The notes beneath the pieces were generated by a model, which was not told the origin of the DNA, did not search any database, and saw nothing but the letters and a program-made list of their open reading frames with translations. Positions 10,470 through 21,700 of a stretch of DNA of 64,000 nucleotides are shown piece by piece. The DNA is from Colius striatus (lineage: Eukaryota; Chordata; Aves; Coliiformes; Coliidae). Each line of letters opens with the position of its first letter. Position 1 is the first letter of the stretch. Both the position numbers and the translations under genes were made by a program. The stretch covers positions 77,816,367-77,880,366 of the forward strand of contig NC_084760.1 in the NCBI RefSeq assembly GCF_028858725.1, in the 5' to 3' direction.

Positions 10470-11346
10470 GTGTAGGAAAAATGGACCCAGACTCAATAGA
10501 AAGCTGTGCTGCCATTCAAAGAGACCTGGACAGACTGGAGAGCTGGGCAGAGAGAAATCTAATGAAATTCAAGAAGGGTAAGTGTAGAGTCTTACATCTG
10601 GACAAGAATAACCCCAAGTACCAGTACAGGTTGGGGGATGAACTGTTAGAGAGTAGTGTAGGGGAAAAGGGACCTGCGGGTCCTGATGGGCAGCAGGATG
10701 ACCATGAGCCAGCAATGTGCCCTCATGGCCAAGGCGGCCAATGGCATTCTGGGGTGTATTAGAAGGGCTGTGGGACAGTAGGTCAAGAGAGTTTCTCCTC
10801 CCTCTCTCCTCTGCCCTTGTGAGACCACATCTGGAATGTTGTGTCCAGTTCTGGACCCCTCAGTTCAAGGAGGACAGGGAGCTGCTGGAGAGAGTTCAGT
10901 GCAGGGCCACAAAGATGATTAAAGGAGTGGAGCATCTCCCTTTTGATGAAAGGCTGAGGGAACTGGGAGTTTTCAGCTTGGAGAAGAGGAGACTGAGGGG
11001 TGACCTCATTAATGTTTACACATATGTAAAGGGTGGGTGTCAGGAGGATGGAACCAGACTGCTCTCAATGATGTCCAATGACAGTACAAGGGGCAATGGG
11101 TATAAACTGGAACACAAGAGATTCCAAAGAAATTCAAGGAAGAATTTCTTCACTGTGAGGGTGAGGGAGCATTGGAATGGGCTGTCCAGATGGGTTGTGG
11201 AGTCTCCTTCTCTGGAGACATTCAAAACCCACCTGGATGAGTTCCTGTGTGACCTAGTCTAGGTGGTCCTGCTCTGGCAGGGGGGTTGGACTGGATGTTC
11301 TTTCAAGGTCCCTTCCAACCCTTAAGATTTCTAAGATTCTGTGATT
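10470..11346 (+). mobile_element. CR1 LINE, 5'-truncated, sense
   Basis: A sense-strand CR1 ORF2 C-terminus split over two frames. The first part (10481-10690) reads [20 protein letters not shown] then KGKCRVLHL. The second (10770-11262) reads [56 protein letters not shown] and [16 protein letters not shown]. The change of frame around 10670-10760 shows decay. The 3' end is intact with tandem attct/gattct units (aagatttctaagattctgtg) ending at about 11346. It lies about 55 bases from the antisense copy at 9733-10415, head to head. Confidence 0.93.
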
Positions 11347-12566
11347 CATCTTGGAGGAGCAACAGCTGAAGGACAAGAAACAATGGATGCAAATTGCAAC
11401 AAAGGAAATTCTGGTTATATAATGAAGAGAAACTAGTTCACCATGGAAGTATTCAGACACTGGGATGGAGCCCAGAGAGGATCTGGGATCTCTATGCTTT
11501 GAGGCACTCAACATTTGACAGGAACAAGGCACTGAGTAACCTGACCTACCTGACCTTGCTCTGAGCAGGGGTTTAGGTAAGCTCAACTCCAGGTGTCCGT
11601 TCCAACTCCTGTATCATGTGCCCCTACTCTGTGTGCACTTGTGATTTGCAGCAGCCAAAACAAATGGGCAAAGTTAAGTTTGGAATTTTTCCACAGAAAT
11701 CAATGCTTTATCTCAGGGAACTAGATTTCATTTCCCTCACAGTTGGTAAAATCTTACTGTGTAAAGGTTTCTCCTTCCTAAATCATTGCACAGTGTCCTT
11801 GCTGTGCTGCACAGCTACATTTTACTGTCAGAGGAAATGAGTCGTATCTCCATGCAATGCTTCAAGTGAAGCACTATCACCAGTGAGCTCTGTGGTGATT
11901 AGACACCATATTGCTGTGAGTTCATATGCAGCCACCATGTCATCAAAAAGAGCCGTCAGGAAGAAAAGCTTGTAAATCCTTAATTTGGTTGAAGTTCAGT
12001 TTACTGCTATACCACAGCTATTCCTGTGTCCATCTGAGATTACTTAGCTTTAAAGTTCTACTTCCCAAACAAAACCAGTCCTCTTGAGGCTTCTCAGAAG
12101 ATGGTATACCCGATTGCAGGGGGACTATAGTCTGAACACTAGAGAATTGTTAGCAACACAAGGAAAGAATTACAACCTGTGTAGAAAATAGCTGAGGTCC
12201 CCACGAGATGCGGGTTGGAGTACAACAGGCTGTGATGTTTCCAGGAGACAAAACAGACCCCAAGGAAAATTCTTCTTAGCACTAGGAAAAAAAAGCATCA
12301 AGGCTGGCAGAGGAAAGTCTGGTTTGAACATCTGAGAGTGAAATTATCTATATCAGGGATGTAGGAAAAGAGCCAGAGAAGCTATATAAAGCTGCAGAGA
12401 AAAGATAGAAGTTGCTACTCTCTCTCTAAAAGATTTGGGAGAATCAGAACGGCTTTTGCTTAAGGTATAAGGGGACATACCAGAGCCATTAAAAGGGAGC
12501 TAAAAAGCAACAAACCCCCATTGATAAATCTGAAACAATTGAGATGCCAGGATCTCATCTACTGAA

Positions 12567-12839
12567 ATGCAGGGTATTTGCAGCAGTCTTGTATGGGTGC
12601 TGGTGAGCAGAGATCAAAGGATCCCAGAGGAAATCTCGCTCTGGGATGTTGCAGCCGCTCGCCCGCTGAAAAAAGATTTTTTCCCTTCCGTCGTACAACC
12701 TCTAGTGGCCGAACCGCCCAAACCAAGCAGAGACCACTTGCTGAAGCAAAAAAAGCTGCCTCCCATGGGAGATTTTGATGCATGTCCCGTAAAACGGAAA
12801 GGGGAATCCCGCAGGCAAGGACCTGCTAAAGTGTCTTAG
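12567..12839 (+). other. Unidentified exon-like open segment
   Basis: An open frame of 90 codons, of which the part from about 12628 looks coding-like. It is less AT-rich than its surroundings, carries several CpGs and has a charged, Pro/Lys-rich composition. It includes LWDVAAARPLKKDFFPSVV, then AEPPKPSRDHLLKQKK and ends DFDACPVKRKGESRRQGPAKVS before a TAG. A possible splice acceptor (gatcccag|agg) precedes it at 12626-12627. I do not recognise the sequence and assign no function. It could be the terminal exon of an unrecognised gene, a decayed exon, or chance. Confidence 0.3.
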
Positions 12840-13492
12840 TGAATCTCCCTGCATTGAGGCAGGATCCTTTATCTTTAATGACAGGCATCTTAGCAAACCT
12901 GTTTTTAAAAAAGCCCCCTCGAAGCACTAGTAGAAAGTTTTCTGCCTCTGTCCCGGTGCTATAATTTTACTGATTCAGCTGCTACTCTGGCAAAGGGAAA
13001 AAAGAGAATAACCTCTGATATACTGTAACTCATTATTGTATCTCCCTCTAATTGCAATTGCTGCCACGGTGCAGTCCCTTTACAACTGGCGTAATTTTTA
13101 TAAAGGAATGTAATGTTTCCATTGCACAAGTCACATACTAACGGGGAGCTTCTTTCCCATATGTTTTTCTCATGCTCTTGTCACTGATCTGCAGGATCAT
13201 TCCTGCAGCAATGACAGAAAGCGTGCACATGGAAGTGTTACCCTAAGGTACCTTTCACTGTTTTAGAGGCTGGATACAAGCAGGAGGAGCCCATGGTAAC
13301 AGAACCAGCCAGCTGTCCCAGGTCCCCTCAATTGTAGTACTGCGGTGTGACCCGGGGCTGGAGGAGGCACCCAAAGGCTGAGTAGCAGTTCTGCAGATAC
13401 TGCGTGCCCTCTAGTGGGAAAGCAGAGCTCATGGGACACCAAATACCACTTCTGGTTTTGTTATTATAATTATTTTTTCCTGTTTGGGCTTC

Positions 13493-13533
13493 TTTTTTTT
13501 TTTTCCCCCCATGTTGGCTTCCCCCCCCCCCCC
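13493..13533. repeat. Poly-T/poly-C tract
   Basis: T12 (13493-13504) and C6 are followed by ten unrelated bases and C13 (13521-13533). The minus strand therefore carries long G runs. Such tracts are prone to length polymorphism and to sequencing error. Confidence 0.95.
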
Positions 13534-16500
13534 GTTTTGGGCTTTCTGGTTTTATCATAATTCATATCTTGTAAACATTAACATTGAAACCCCAGACTCA
13601 GGGAGGAAACCTGGTGACCCGGTTATGAAATGAACAGGGGCAACTGGGGATGCTGTGGCAGCTTGAAAATGATTATTCTGACCTTCAGAGCCATGGCATG
13701 GCCCTTTCTGGGATTTATGGCCCCAGCTGTAAAATGATGTCCTTCATCTTACAGTGTGAAGGCTTTGCTGCATAATTTTCCTTTTGCATGCACAAAATAA
13801 GGTGCAAATAGTTCTCAATAAGAGGGGATCTTTATGAATGCAGTTTCCTGACTTATACCAGGGAACACCTCTCTCCTTTGTATCTAGTCAGTGGCCACTA
13901 CCAGTGAGTTGCAAGTAGGGCAATATCTGGAATTTCAGATCTCCCCTGTGCTCCTCCAAGCGCCCACAACTCTGCTTGCCCCATGGTATCATTCTGTCTT
14001 TGAATTTCATCTTCTTCCTTTGCTTTGAAGGAAGTTCCTTAAGGCCTTTCCTTTGCTACACTGGATCTTTGTTCCCACAGGACAAAGATATCAAATGCTA
14101 TATTTCCCTGTAGGCCTTCTGAAGGGGAATGGTCCCCACGGTTTAACAGGTCCAAGGCGGGACTGTCCATGCACACATCCTTCTTGATTGGCTTTGCATG
14201 AAAAAAACTGTCCACAAAACCAGGTTTGCACAGGAAAAAAATGGAAAGCTTACCCACATGTGTCTGTGTCCTGGGGGTTAAAGAATAGCCCCAAGCACCT
14301 GCAATGGACAAACAAAGTTTTCAACTACTCAGTGAGATCTCAGGACATTCAGATGGTTGGTGGGAGATTTGTTTTGCACCAAAGTTTACTCCAGCCCTGA
14401 ATAGCAGGCTCTGTGCTCAGCTTTAGTCATCATGTCCCTGGAGGAAACATAACTCCTAAGCACTTCCAAGCTGTTAATACCTGAATCTTATTAACAAGAA
14501 CCAGTTCAAACATCTGAGAGCAGATCTCAACACCACCTTGCTCCTGCTTCCACCGGCAGCCAGCCCATGAGGCCTCTGTTTTACTCTGTGGTATCTTATA
14601 TAAAACTCAGATTGCAGTAGTGACGAAAAACTTGAAAGGGTCAGAAACTACCTCTCCCACCCCCTCCTTCCCCTTCACAAATGCTCATTTCTTGCCTAGA
14701 AAGCCCATCATCATTTCCGCAAATACCCTTCCCTCAACACCTTCTCTTTCAGTTCTCTGCCTTGCACTGTATGTAGAATAAAAATTAGAGTTTTCCTAGC
14801 TGGAAATGGCCCTTTCTCTGCCTTCTGAGGTCTCAGGAGACCTCACAAACGTTTCATTGCTACCCCCAGCAAGGACTGGCCCCTTCTGTTGCTAATTAGA
14901 GAGCTAAGAGGTTCCCCCAGGCACTTCCAAGTGAAACCCAGCCTATTAATGGCAGGCAATATCTGGAGGGGTGGGGTGCAAAGTTACAAGACAGCCGCAT
15001 GGAAACAGGCAGTTTGTTACGTGTGCTGGTTTTAAAGGCTCAGCAACAGTAAAAACAAAAGCAACTTTCAAATCCAAACCACTGTATTTAGGTCACTGAT
15101 ACCCCAGGGGATAATCTCGGGGATATTGGTGATGTGAGGCAGGCACCAGGAGCTGTGAGCTTGTGCTCACAGCCAGGATGGGCAAACATGATGGTCCCTG
15201 CATGTGTGTCTGGCCGTGCACTGAAAGCAGGGTGGATGGATCTTTTCTATGTGCTGGGATATGAGCCCTGCTATGCTGTGCACTAGGAGTGTTAACCCGA
15301 GAGTGGAATGTGAGACTAAGCCCCCTCGGGCTTGAAGACATTGCTGGCCTTTTGGTGAGTGAGTGTGGTGGAGGCTTGTGAGCTTGACTCAGCTAACCCA
15401 GGTGCCCAGTAGCCTGGACACAAGGAACTTCTTATACAGAAGGAAAATCCATACAAAATGATTGTCTTGCAGAGAAAGCAAGAATCTTAAAAAAAAAAGC
15501 ATGCAACTGACTAAAGGCACTTGAGGGAAGGACTAGTCTTAAGATCTGTAGGACAATATAAATATCTTACAGAAAAGAATATCCCAGATTATTTGTTATT
15601 ACTGTACTGACAGAAGCATTGGTGGCAGAAACAAGGGCCTTATCTTCAACAAAGGGTTACAGATAAATCAGTATGTGTAGGGGGTCTATATTCAACAATT
15701 TATATCGTTGTCTTAAAAAAACCACCACCTCTAAAAAAACAGTCATCATATTTGGCTAAGGCAAAAAAAGAAATGGCAGAGGACAATCTCCATCCTTCTC
15801 TATAACAATGAACACTGCTGAGGTTCCTGTAATAACTATCATCACAGGCCAAATCCCAGGTTCCCTTTCTCCATCTTTATCTTGGAAAAATTCCTGGTTT
15901 TGCTTTTCGGTGGGCATCAGGGCTGCATTACAGGATTGTGTACAGCTTGTGTTTGTCCCATTGCTCTGCCACGACTCTGCAAAGTCAGCTTCCCAAAACT
16001 AGCCTTTACAAAGAAGGGCTACAGAGGGAAAAGGGGAAGCCTAGATCTAAGTGTGGGTTTGGCAGAGACCTCCGGTGAGCATTAGGCACCCACAGAACTC
16101 CCACGGTCCGTACGAGAGGCAGCCGAGGGGCTGCCAGAGTGTGTGAGTTCCCCTTTGTAGGCCCAAAGAAATGTGCAACGGGAGACAGGCTTTTTGAGAA
16201 GTCAGTCTAATGATGTTTCAGTTCACTGGAAATTTTGGAAAATGTTCTGCTCTGCCTCTGTGCATTATTTGCTCCCTTTTTTGGGAACCAGGCTAGCTAT
16301 TTGGAAACATTTCTGTGGCCTCCTTTCTAAATGATTATTTATTCTCTCTATGGTTTTTCCTACTGTTCATTATTAGTTGTTATGCCTACATTGTATAACA
16401 ACAACAACAACAGTAATATGAAGAAACCCTTCAGGTCCAGAAACATTAAGAAAATGAGGACTGAATCAGCTGAACTTCAAACATAAGGATGTGATTTTCA

Positions 16501-18469
16501 TTTTTCATTAAAAACAGCCAGTCTGGAAAACCAGGGATGTTTGGGTATAATGTAATAATGGCACTGCAGACATCTCATCTAAAGAAAATAGCATTATGGA
16601 CCTTGAGCCTTATACAAGGACCCACAAATACAGCTGGGAAAACAATTAGGCTTTGTATTTTAAGATATCAGCCTGAATATGGTAAATGAGACTCTATCAA
16701 CAAGTCTATAAGTATGGGTTTTTTTGTCTGCTCTAGCTTTTTAGCATTCTTGGAAAGACTTATCTAAGCAAAATCCCAGCACACGTAACTGACCGGCCTT
16801 TCCTAAAGGTACAAGGATAAAGCACTTTGCAAGTGGCTATTAAGAAAACTTGGCAACAACAGCTTGCAGGATGAATCCTTGCCAAAGATTAATAGGCAAT
16901 TCCACACGCAGTGGAACTAATGAAGCCTCATTTCCTGTTGCAAAATACAGTTACTATTTGAAAATACAAAGAATTTGTATTTTGCAAGAACAAACATGAA
17001 AAAATTCTGACTGAATCGTTCTAAGTCTTTGTTTTCTCTAGACGTGTTTATAAAACTCCCCCTGTGCTTCCCCAAGCAATCAGTTTTCAGGAGATCTGTA
17101 GAAACACCTTTCTGAACTATTCTTGAAATCTCTGCTTGACAAAGTTGTTGGACTAAGCAAAGAGAACAAAAAGTTACTGGGAGGACACACTGGGATGATT
17201 GTACAAGCATCGGTTCTGCATGAAGCAAGGAACTGAAGATCTGAAATAAAACATAGGAGAAACCATTTCTTAGCAACGTTGCATTGCCAGGAGTTGAGAG
17301 ACACTCCCCTTTGGTCAGTGTAGAGACACACAGTAGCCAAGAACAATCCAGTCCAGTTCCTTTGGTTTCAATTGCAAAATTTTTGGTACCGTTAGGGAGA
17401 CCACAGCTTACTTTTGCACCACATCCAGAGGATGAAGTGTTCAGTGAGGTGGTGAAATCTATGTAAGATACAGAATGACTGGGAAAAACATCCAAAGGCC
17501 GTAGTAAGGGGTGATCCTTTTAAACCCAATACATGTCTTGGCATTTACATTCAGTGGGAGCAGAATGCACTGAATATTAGTTAAGTGGGGCAAAGTAATG
17601 GCAGATGGAGCTCTCTGTATGCCAGTATTTCACTTACCTAATATTTAAATGAAAAATTCTGAGTTAGAGCTCATCTCAGAGAAAAGCTCTGGGCACCTCT
17701 GTGGGTAGCACAGTGTTTAGAGAGGAAGATGGGTGCAGAGCAAAGCAAAATCAAAGCTTATGTAATGTATTAAACAGTAGTGCACTTATTACCATAATAA
17801 TCCCTAAATAAGTCAGGTGTGTATCTCCACCTTGGAACTGGTGTTAGGTATGGTCCCTTCCCTAACAAAGGGGCAGAGAGGAATAGAGAAGACAGAAAAA
17901 AATAACAATGGGGAGAGTCAAACACAATGATTTTCTATTTTGACCTTTAACAAAGTCTCACATTGCCTTCTGAGCATCTTCCAAGACTATATGAGTAACC
18001 ACCTAGGAGGTACACGATGTCTGGTGTAATAAAGAAAGGAAACCTAATGTTATGATGCATATAGTTTTGAGACAATTGCTGAAAAACATAAACAAGACAA
18101 GTAGCTCTAGTGATGCCACTAGTATTCATAAAGTTGGTGATGGTGAAACTCTGTCAGTTCTTGTGCCTCTTGTCTTAGGCTTCCCATTCAGCTTTGTGTA
18201 GCTCACTAAAGCTGAGATTCTTCCTGCTGCTCTCTGAGCACAGTGTTGTCCACATGGGAAAACACACTTAGAATGCAGAGAGGAGGTGCTGAGGATGGAC
18301 AGACAGAAAAAGTCAGTGTAATCCTAGTTTCTGTTGCAAAGACATCACTTTTGAGAGCACAAAGTTATCCTTTCTGCAGCTCCCATGCAGTTACAAATCT
18401 TGTTCCTGAAGATATTGGGAGGTTTTTGTTTTCAAACCTGCTTCTTCTCTCTGAAGTAGCCACCTGAGG

Positions 18470-18780
18470 GCAACATCACACATGCAATGGGACATGCAGG
18501 GCTCCTGTGCCTGGAATATTGTGCTCACTTCCAGGAACTACATTACCAGAAAAAATCGTGACAAACAAGGAGCAGCTCAAAGAACAGCAATAAAGATGAT
18601 TAGGAGGCTGTAGCTACTATGCAGAAAAACACTGCAAAAGCAAAACCTGGTTTGCCTAAGGGATGATTGATTAGTGGCCCTCAAATATTTGAAGAGTAAA
18701 GAGAAATTATTCAGCATAATAAAGGAAGATAGAACTATAAGTAATTGGTGGAAATGAGGCAAGGAAAATGTGCCTGGTCT
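18470..18780 (+). repeat. Ancient CR1/L3-like LINE fragment
   Basis: The text gaatattgtgctcacttccag, then aacagcaataaagatgattagg, then gatgattgattagtggccctcaaatatttgaag follows the order of the CR1/L3 ORF2 C-terminus (wEyCaqFwxP ... KMIR ... LxSLxxYLK). It is highly diverged with no open frame, so far older than the CR1 copies at 10.5 and 55 kb. Confidence 0.55.
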
Positions 18781-21700
18781 TCCTGTTGTACTTTCCCTAC
18801 CTGTGAGATATTGAGCTGTATATTGAAGGTATTAATCTTCTGATTCTCTAATTAATGATCAAAGATGTGGCAGCGTAAGTGTAGTACAGGCCAGGAACAG
18901 AGAGTCTTGGTCAAGAAGAGCAGCTCAAAGTCTATGTGACAGTCAGAAGACAACTAGTAAGTAAAGCACACGAGTGCTGTGGGGGCAGGAAGACGGGGAT
19001 ACCACAAAGTAAGAAATTCCTTGAAAAAGAAAAGTCATTCCTGAACTTATAATGTCAATATGAAGTGCCACCTATATGTGCAGACAGGTCTAGAGAGGGG
19101 ACATAGAAGTCCTGCCTGCCCTGCAATTCAAGTTTGGCTTCCTCACCTCATGGATTTGTCTACTATAGCATAACTTTGGCAGTGTCTCATGGCAGTGGGT
19201 GATGTATTTGCTGTGCTGATGAACCAGTAGCGAGCTGTGAGCTGGGAGAGCTGTGCTGGAGAGACCCAAAGGACTGAGAACTGGGCACTGTGCAGCATGG
19301 ACACAACTGAGCACCTCTAATGGCCCACTGCACAGCCATGATGTAAGTGATCCAGCTTGGACTCTCCTCAGGGGCAGGCAGCCCTCCTGAGCTGACTGGC
19401 AAGTTGGGAGAGAGGTGTAGGGAGTCTTCCAGCAAGAGGACAAGGAGGACAGGACAGGGTGAGCTGGATGCACTGGGCAAGCTAACAGAGCTGAGGTACT
19501 GCAAGCCCCGGTGCTGCTCAAGCTTCTTTAAAAGAGTGGATTTAGCAACCCAGGAGTACATAGTTGACAGGATCACGCTGTGCTGGTGCTGAAAGCAGAG
19601 CTAAGCTGCAGAGCTGAAGCTGTGGCACTCAGGTGTAGGTTAGCATCTGTCCTCTGCTCAGGAAGGGAAAAGTTTACACAGTGGTCATGATGAGGGGTAG
19701 GGGATGTCGCTGAGTGTCCCTGTAGGTACGACACAAGAAAATGGTGTTAAGACAGAGGCATAGTCCATCATTTGGTAGAAGGTGCCAGCCTGCGTGGGTT
19801 AGCACTGCTCAATAAAGCAAGCTTTACAAACCAGGACAGTACAGGGGTGGCATCTCCCGTCTGCCTGTCTAAGCTCTGTCTGCGCTTCTGCCATATTCAG
19901 CTCCCTTGTGGCACTGAGAGGGTGTTTTTACGTAGATCTTGGAGTTACTAACCCTCACTAGCCCAGTTGTCTTGCTCCATTCCCCTCTCTGTATGCCTTG
20001 CTAGTGAAGTTTGAGTGACATTAATATAGCTGAGAGCCATCTCTGTCTCCACTTTTCCCTCTGCCAGCTGTCAATCATCAACCTGGCACCCAAATTCAAA
20101 CCTCCCTATACCAGGCTCTCCTTTATCTTCCTTTTCTGTTTATCCATCTGCCTCCTTTAGGCACTAATGGGGCCACACCAGCCCCTGGAACATGCCAGCA
20201 TGACAATCATCTCTTTGCACAGAGCCCCCTGCATGGATTTGGAATTAATTTTCTTTAAAAAGTGCAAAGTTGAAAGCTGTAGGGTGATCTGGGGCCATGG
20301 GAAAGCCCTGGAAAATAAGCGATTCTGTCCAACATGTGGAGTGTCCTGTTACACCAGGCCTTTGCAAAAGGATCTGCAAGATGTTCCTTATTTAAATGCA
20401 ACTGGAGAAGGGAACGCTGCACCAGCAGAGTCATCTAGCTCCAAGTAGTTGGGATGTCAACAGCAGTGAAGCCACAGCATCTGGGTCCAACAAGCATGCT
20501 CAAGCCACTGACTAGACTTGAGTGGCCTTCCCAGAAGCCTGTCTTGCTGTTACTTCATCCTTGTTAGAGTTTATATCCAGTTGCTATGCTGCAGCTAAAC
20601 ACGGATGCTGTAGTAGGCATGTCCTAACTGTGGCAGGGCCTGAAAAATTGGGAAGGAAATAGAGCTCATGTAACTAAAATCCAAACAGAAAGCAATAGAA
20701 GACAGCAACCTCTCCTTCCCAGATTCTCTGTTTAATAAAGAACATCCAAATTCTTCTAACAGCCCCATTACAGGACTGAACTGTACTAATGATGATAAGT
20801 CTTTAAAAAAAATGTTTAAAAGATGAACAAATCTATTATCTCCTCTCAGAGGGCTTACTTGCAGACATGGCTATCCAGATCCCTTTCCTACAATCTGCAG
20901 TGATTTTTTTTCCCCTGATATTGAAGAGTCAAGGTTCAAACACATCAGCCTATCAGGGCCTGGATGCAGACTAATGCACTGTCTCCACTACAGCATTAAC
21001 CCCCGTGGTCCACTGATTTCACGTTCCTCTTAAAGATTAATAATCAAAGAGAAAATAGCTTTTGTTTTGACTCTAATTCTGATTCAAACCCGAATCTAAG
21101 CAAAAACAAGCCAAGTGAGTGTTCATTTGTTTTGAGAACCACTGGTTCCTAGGAAAGAGGGCAAATTTCTCTTTCTATTTTCTGTATGATGTGGGCAGCA
21201 GAGTGCACAAAAGGCCTTCATGCCTCCATGGCGCAGCAGCTGGGACTTGAAGCACAGAAGACTGTAAGATAGGTCTCTATCCTGCAAACTTAGGAGAAAT
21301 TAGGAAAAAAAGAGATATTTTTAAATAGAGTGCACTAATCCATGGCTTTTCTGGCAACTTAAAGGCCTATCTGTTCTTTACCAGCACCCTCTGCAGATTC
21401 CCAAACTGGGTATCTCTGAGCTGTGGATGAGAAGGGGAAAAAAGGAGAGCAGTACTGAAGTGCTTCTTGCTCCACGTTAGTTTCTAGAATCTCCTACTGA
21501 TCTGTGCAGTGACATGGAGAGGGAGAGAAAAGAGACATGGCAGAGGCCCCCTAGCTTGAGGGGAAGTCACCGCTAAGTGACTCTTTTGTTTTTCCTGGCA
21601 GTTCCCTCCTGGCTTTGTAGGGTCCTTGCCCATAGGTTGTTTTCCTGAGAGCAACAGAGAGGTTCATTCCATTTCATTATATCCTGTTTTCACTGGTTTC

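Larger units (their letters stand above)
11347..18469. other. Gene-poor stretch A
   Basis: Mostly unique AT-rich sequence. It contains the unidentified open segment at 12.6 kb, the T/C tract at 13.5 kb, a short (AAC)n run near 16398-16412, a small perfect hairpin (aaaatacaaa-gaa-tttgtatttt, 16961-16983) and an unexplained 192-codon minus-strand frame at 16917-17495. No known gene recognised. Confidence 0.6.

Noticed and set aside
10717-11262. 181-codon plus-strand frame as a host gene
   Set aside because: CR1 ORF2 C-terminus, frameshifted relative to its own upstream part and ending in the CR1 3' tail.
20167-20448. 93-codon frame with a CPTC-type pair as a zinc-finger gene
   Set aside because: A single Cys pair, no further ligand spacing and no splice or family support.
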